A DNA stretch of 7,276 bases from Trichothermofontia sp037445115. GTDB lineage: Bacteria > Cyanobacteriota > Cyanobacteriia > B231. Below are positions 4,249 through 7,276 of the stretch, in pieces. The notes beneath the pieces were generated by a model. The model made no database searches. It worked only from the letters and a program-made list of their open reading frames with translations, and was not told the DNA's origin. Every line of letters begins with the position of its first letter. The first letter of the stretch is position 1. Both the position numbers and the translations under genes were made by a program. The DNA is taken from positions 1 to 7,276 of the forward strand of contig JBBILC010000181.1 of the NCBI GenBank assembly GCA_037445115.1. The letters run 5' to 3'.

Positions 4249-6402
4249 ATGACTCACCGTTGGCCATTTTCCTACGGAGACACGCCGCGCCCAGCCCTGC
4301 CCCCTGCCCCCCACGCCACCCAGGGTCTCACGAAGTCCCTGATTGCCCTGCCCACAACCCTCCTCCTCTGGGTCAGCAGCCAACTCCCCCTCGCCGCCGC
4401 CGGGGAACCACTTGTTCCCCTTTCCCCCCTCCCCAACTCACGACTCATCGCTTACAACTCTCCCCCTCCCCAGCAAGCTGTTGACTGCGATCTCCTCGTC
4501 GTGGGCGGTGGTTTAGCCGGGACAGCCACGGCCTATGAGGCCCTCCTGGCGGGGCGCACGGTCTGCATGACAGAAATTACCGATTGGGTCGGTGGTCAAG
4601 TCTCCGCCCAGGGAACCTCGGCCCTGGATGAGGCCAAAAAACAACGCAGCCTCGAATTTTTCTCCAGGGGCTACAACGAATTACGGGCACGCATCCAGCA
4701 GCACTACGGCAAACTCAACCCCGGTGACTGTTGGGTGAGTGTGTCCTGCTTCCTGCCCAGCGATGCCCACGCGCTCCTGTGGCAACAGTTACAAGACGCA
4801 GCAAAAACCGGGCGCGGGACCCTGCACTGGTTCCCCAACACGGTGGTTAAGGACCTGGAGATCAGCCCCGATGGACGTTTGATCACGGCTGCGATCGCCA
4901 TCCAACACCGTCCGGCGGCGGGCACCCCACCCCTGAACACCGAACCCCTGTCCGCGATCATTGAGGATGCCTACCGCTACGAACCCTCCGATCGCCTTGA
5001 CAAAACCGTGATTCGCTTCACCCCTGCCCTTCAGGCCAAAACTGGCGATCGTGACTGGTACGTGATCGAGGCCACGGAAACTGGGGAACTCATTGCCCTG
5101 GCCGGGGTACCCTATCGCCTGGGCCTGGACCCCCTCTCCGCCCGGAATCCCTCCTCCCCAGTGGCCACCAACGATCCCTACTGCACCCAGGGCTTTACCT
5201 ACACCTTCGCGATGGAGCAAACGGCCACGCCCCAGCCCCAGCCCGAACCCGCCTTTTATCGCCAATACGAACCCTACTACAGCTACGATGCCCAGCGGGC
5301 CAATAACTTTCACTTCGTCTTTACCTATCGCCGGATCTGGGCACCCGATGCGGCCAACCGCCCCACCAGCCCTGCCTCCGGAGCCAAGGCCATCCCCGCA
5401 CCAGGGGATATCTCCATGCAAAACTGGACCTGGGGCAACGACTATCGACCGGGCACTGCTCAGGATAATTTGATCTATACCCAGGAGCAGCTACGGCAAA
5501 CGGGACAACTGGCTCCCGGCGGCTGGCTAGGGGGACTGCGCACGGAAACCCTACGGCGGGGCGAGGAGCACGCCCTCGGTTTCTACCACTGGCTGGTAGC
5601 GGGCACCACCGACTCGATCCTGGGACCGGAGGCGAAACAACTACACCCCAACCACCGCCTGCTCACGGGCCTCGACTCCCCAATGGGCACGGTGCATGGG
5701 CTGTCCAAATATCCCTATATTCGGGAGGCGCGTCGCATCATCGGTCGTCCGGCCCCCGCCTATGTCGATGGTTTTAGTATGGATGAACTGGATATCTCGC
5801 GCCTGGACTACCGCGATCCCTACTACCGAGAGGCCCTGCCGCCCGGACTGTATCGGCAACTCTGGGCGATTTTGGCGGGGTTAGAGTCCATGCAGGTCAG
5901 CCAGGGGGTGATTTCGCCAGAGCAGGTCACCCGCCGCACGCGATCGACCATTTATCCCGACGCGGTGGGCATTGCCCAGTACACAATGGACTTCCATCCC
6001 TGCCTTACCCTCTCTCCCCCAGAGGCTCCGGGTAACACGGAACGGGAAGGGGTCCGGCGTGCCCACGGCCAAGCCTATCCGGCCCAGATTCCCCTACGGG
6101 CCATGATTCCGCAGCAAATTGACAACCTCCTGGTTGCGGGTAAGAGTATTGCCAACAGCACGATCGCCGCCGCCGCCTATCGGGTGCATTCCTTCGAGTG
6201 GTCCGTGGGGGCCGCAGCGGGAACCACCGCCGCCTTTGCCCTGAAGGAAGGGATGCGTCCCTATGAACTGGTGGACAATCTACCCAACTGGGAACCCCAA
6301 CTGGCCAAACTCCAGCAGCGCCTCCAGAAAAATGGCAATCCCACGGCGTTCCCGAATACCTCGATCTTTAACTTCGATTGGGAGGAGTGGCGGGTTTGGT
6401 AA
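4249..6402 (+). CDS. FAD-dependent oxidoreductase with N-terminal export or anchor segment
   Basis: From ATG 4249 the protein has 717 residues. Residues 31-51 (LIALPTTLLLWVSSQLPLAAA) are a hydrophobic stretch after a 30-residue polar, proline-rich start, ending in AAA before G52: a signal peptide or membrane anchor. The FAD-binding Rossmann motif follows (DLLVVGGGLAGTATAYEA, GGGLAG at 86-91), then DWVGGQVSAQGTSA from 112. Later come PYIREARRIIGR (489-500) and a C-terminal FAD-contact region (DNLLVAGKSIANSTIAAAAYRV from 625, then VGAAAGTTAAFAL). The layout fits the FAD_oxidored class of flavoproteins. Substrate and pathway cannot be read from the sequence. No twin-arginine motif is visible, which is odd for an exported flavoprotein. 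The frame extends to TTG 4174 (742 residues), but the ribosome site favours 4249. No neighbour explains its role. Confidence 0.8.
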   Translation: MTHRWPFSYGDTPRPALPPAPHATQGLTKSLIALPTTLLLWVSSQLPLAAAGEPLVPLSPLPNSRLIAYNSPPPQQAVDCDLLVVGGGLAGTATAYEALLAGRTVCMTEITDWVGGQVSAQGTSALDEAKKQRSLEFFSRGYNELRARIQQHYGKLNPGDCWVSVSCFLPSDAHALLWQQLQDAAKTGRGTLHWFPNTVVKDLEISPDGRLITAAIAIQHRPAAGTPPLNTEPLSAIIEDAYRYEPSDRLDKTVIRFTPALQAKTGDRDWYVIEATETGELIALAGVPYRLGLDPLSARNPSSPVATNDPYCTQGFTYTFAMEQTATPQPQPEPAFYRQYEPYYSYDAQRANNFHFVFTYRRIWAPDAANRPTSPASGAKAIPAPGDISMQNWTWGNDYRPGTAQDNLIYTQEQLRQTGQLAPGGWLGGLRTETLRRGEEHALGFYHWLVAGTTDSILGPEAKQLHPNHRLLTGLDSPMGTVHGLSKYPYIREARRIIGRPAPAYVDGFSMDELDISRLDYRDPYYREALPPGLYRQLWAILAGLESMQVSQGVISPEQVTRRTRSTIYPDAVGIAQYTMDFHPCLTLSPPEAPGNTEREGVRRAHGQAYPAQIPLRAMIPQQIDNLLVAGKSIANSTIAAAAYRVHSFEWSVGAAAGTTAAFALKEGMRPYELVDNLPNWEPQLAKLQQRLQKNGNPTAFPNTSIFNFDWEEWRVW

Positions 6403-6521
6403 GCACCCGTAAAATTCCAACTTCAAACCCCAAAACGCAAACTGCCAAACTCCCCCGTCAGGCCAGCAACGGATTCGCTATCCTAAGGGCTGTAAGCTCC
6501 CACAGGTAATGATGTTTTTCT

Positions 6522-7070
6522 ATGGCTCCCTCCTCTTTCCTGGTGAGTACCCTGCTCAGTGTTACGCTGCTGGGCTGTGCGACCACGGCGGCTTCTGATA
6601 CCACCACCCCGGTGCCATCTGTCGCACCGACCTCCCCCTCGCCGCCTATCCCAGCGGTATCCCCTGCGCCTGCACATTCAGCCCTGCTCGGACAAATGCT
6701 ACCCATCACAGCGGAAGCCACGATCGCGGGTGAAGTGATTCAACTAGAAGTGGCGAAAACGGCCTACGAACAAGCAATGGGCCTGATGTATCGGGCTGAG
6801 TTGGCCGACGATCGCGGGATGTTGTTCCCCTTTGACCCGCCCCGCATGGTTAATTTCTGGATGAAAAATGTACATATCCCCCTGGATATGGTGTTCCTCA
6901 AGGACGGCAAAGTGGTGGCGATCGCGGCGAATGTGCCCCCTTGTACGGTGATCGACTGTCCCCTCTATGGACCCAAGCAACCGGTGGATCAGGTGTTGGA
7001 GTTGCGCGGGGGGCGGGCTGAGATGCTGAACCTCCAGGTGGGCGATACGATCGAACTGCGGTTTTTGTGA
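6522..7070 (+). CDS. DUF192 family lipoprotein
   Basis: The product is 182 residues. The N-terminus is a lipoprotein signal: hydrophobic residues 6-17 and lipobox LLGC with C19, so the mature protein should be lipid-anchored at a membrane. Residues 21-52 form a Pro/Ser/Thr-rich linker. The DUF192 domain fills about 62-182, with GLMYRAEL (87-94), GMLFPFDPP (99-107), FWMKNVHIPLDMVFL (112-126) and PPCTVIDCPLYGP (139-151), ending in GDTIELRFL. The family is widespread and small, and its biochemical role is not established to my knowledge. The Cys pair C141 and C146 may form a disulfide outside the cytoplasm. ATG 6522 starts directly at the signal peptide; the nearest AGG is about 15 bases upstream, so the ribosome site is weak. 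It is 119 bases after the oxidoreductase, with nothing showing co-transcription. Confidence 0.9.
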   Translation: MAPSSFLVSTLLSVTLLGCATTAASDTTTPVPSVAPTSPSPPIPAVSPAPAHSALLGQMLPITAEATIAGEVIQLEVAKTAYEQAMGLMYRAELADDRGMLFPFDPPRMVNFWMKNVHIPLDMVFLKDGKVVAIAANVPPCTVIDCPLYGPKQPVDQVLELRGGRAEMLNLQVGDTIELRFL

Positions 7071-7082
7071 GGCTGTCGGGGA

Positions 7083-7146
7083 GTTGGCGATCGGGGGAGG
7101 CGGCGATCGGGGGCGTTGGCGATCGGGGGCGTTGGCGATCGCGTGT
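7083..7146. repeat. 16-bp tandem array built on GGCGATCG
   Basis: Four head-to-tail units, starting 12 bases after the DUF192 stop: GTTGGCGATCGGGGGA, GGCGGCGATCGGGGGC, GTTGGCGATCGGGGGC and GTTGGCGATCGCGTGT. Each carries the HIP1 core CGATCG, and the last contains a full HIP1 octamer (7135-7142). The 16-base period is not a multiple of three, consistent with non-coding DNA. Confidence 0.8.
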
Positions 7147-7149
7147 CCG

Positions 7150-7204
7150 GGATGACTGCCATAGGCAATGACCGCCATGAGCAATGACCGCCATGAGCAA
7201 TGAC
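7150..7204. repeat. second 16-bp tandem array (GCAATGACCGCCATGA)
   Basis: Two perfect 16-base units at 7165-7180 and 7181-7196. They are preceded by a diverged unit (GATGACTGCCATAG, 7151-7164) and followed by a half unit (GCAATGAC, 7197-7204). It follows the GGCGATCG array by four bases and has the same period but an unrelated sequence. Confidence 0.8.
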
Positions 7205-7208
7205 ATTT

Positions 7209-7276
7209 GATGACAGCCGAGACGGCTATCCCACAAGATTAAAGATGACAGCCGAGACGGCTATCCCACAAGATTA
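7209..7276. repeat. 35-bp direct repeat with hairpin, running off the window
   Basis: A 35-base unit (7209-7243) starting GATGACAGCCG and ending AGATTAAA is followed immediately by an identical copy (7244-7276, last two bases beyond the edge). Each unit contains AGCCG-AGA-CGGCT, a 5-bp stem. There is no spacer between copies, so this is a tandem repeat and not a CRISPR. The number of further units is unknown. Confidence 0.75.

Noticed and set aside
4789..5421. 210-codon open frame on the minus strand
   Set aside because: Antisense to the FAD oxidoreductase; very Gly/Val-rich with no recognisable domain, as expected for a shadow of a GC-rich gene.
5093..5473. 126-codon Pro-rich open frame on the plus strand
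   Set aside because: An alternative frame inside the oxidoreductase; its proline runs come from CCC-rich codons read out of frame.
7209..7276. Possible CRISPR array from the 35-bp repeats
   Set aside because: The two repeat copies directly abut with no spacer between them, so it is a tandem repeat; no cas gene is visible.

Overview
The window looks like cyanobacterial chromosome. Seven exact copies of the octamer GCGATCGC (HIP1, the highly iterated palindrome of many cyanobacteria) lie at 2721, 2862, 3601, 4004, 4891, 6918 and 7135, and the proteins have a cyanobacterial flavour. I cannot name a genus. There are seven protein genes, no rRNA or tRNA that I can see, and an unusual density of short repeats.

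Left part (1-2779, all minus strand): a pilus gene cluster. In transcription order it has a cysteine-free pilin-like secreted protein (2779-2345), two tandem paralogous pilin-like proteins with one conserved cysteine pair each (1971-1456 and 1402-890), and a PapD-like periplasmic chaperone cut by the left edge (731-1). Three pilins followed by the chaperone is the order of archaic (Csu-type, spore-coat-U) chaperone-usher operons, so an outer-membrane usher and a tip subunit would be expected just beyond the left edge.

Middle (2780-3375): about 600 bases without a gene, packed with small non-coding elements. These are a 134-bp imperfect hairpin element, a 95-bp MITE-like element, a truncated copy of a palindromic repeat and a decayed relic. 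The 95-bp element has a second copy at 2096-2190, where removing it with one TA restores a three-unit 16-bp tandem array. The palindromic repeat has its intact copy at 813-866, between the pilins and the chaperone, where it can form a gap-free three-way junction.

Right part (3376-7070, plus strand): three separately spaced housekeeping or unknown genes. They are upp (uracil phosphoribosyltransferase, pyrimidine salvage), a roughly 717-residue FAD-dependent oxidoreductase with an N-terminal export or anchor segment, and a DUF192 lipoprotein. Nothing suggests that these three work together or with the pilus genes.

Right edge (7071-7276): non-coding, with two 16-bp-period tandem arrays and the start of a 35-bp direct repeat that carries a hairpin and runs off the window.
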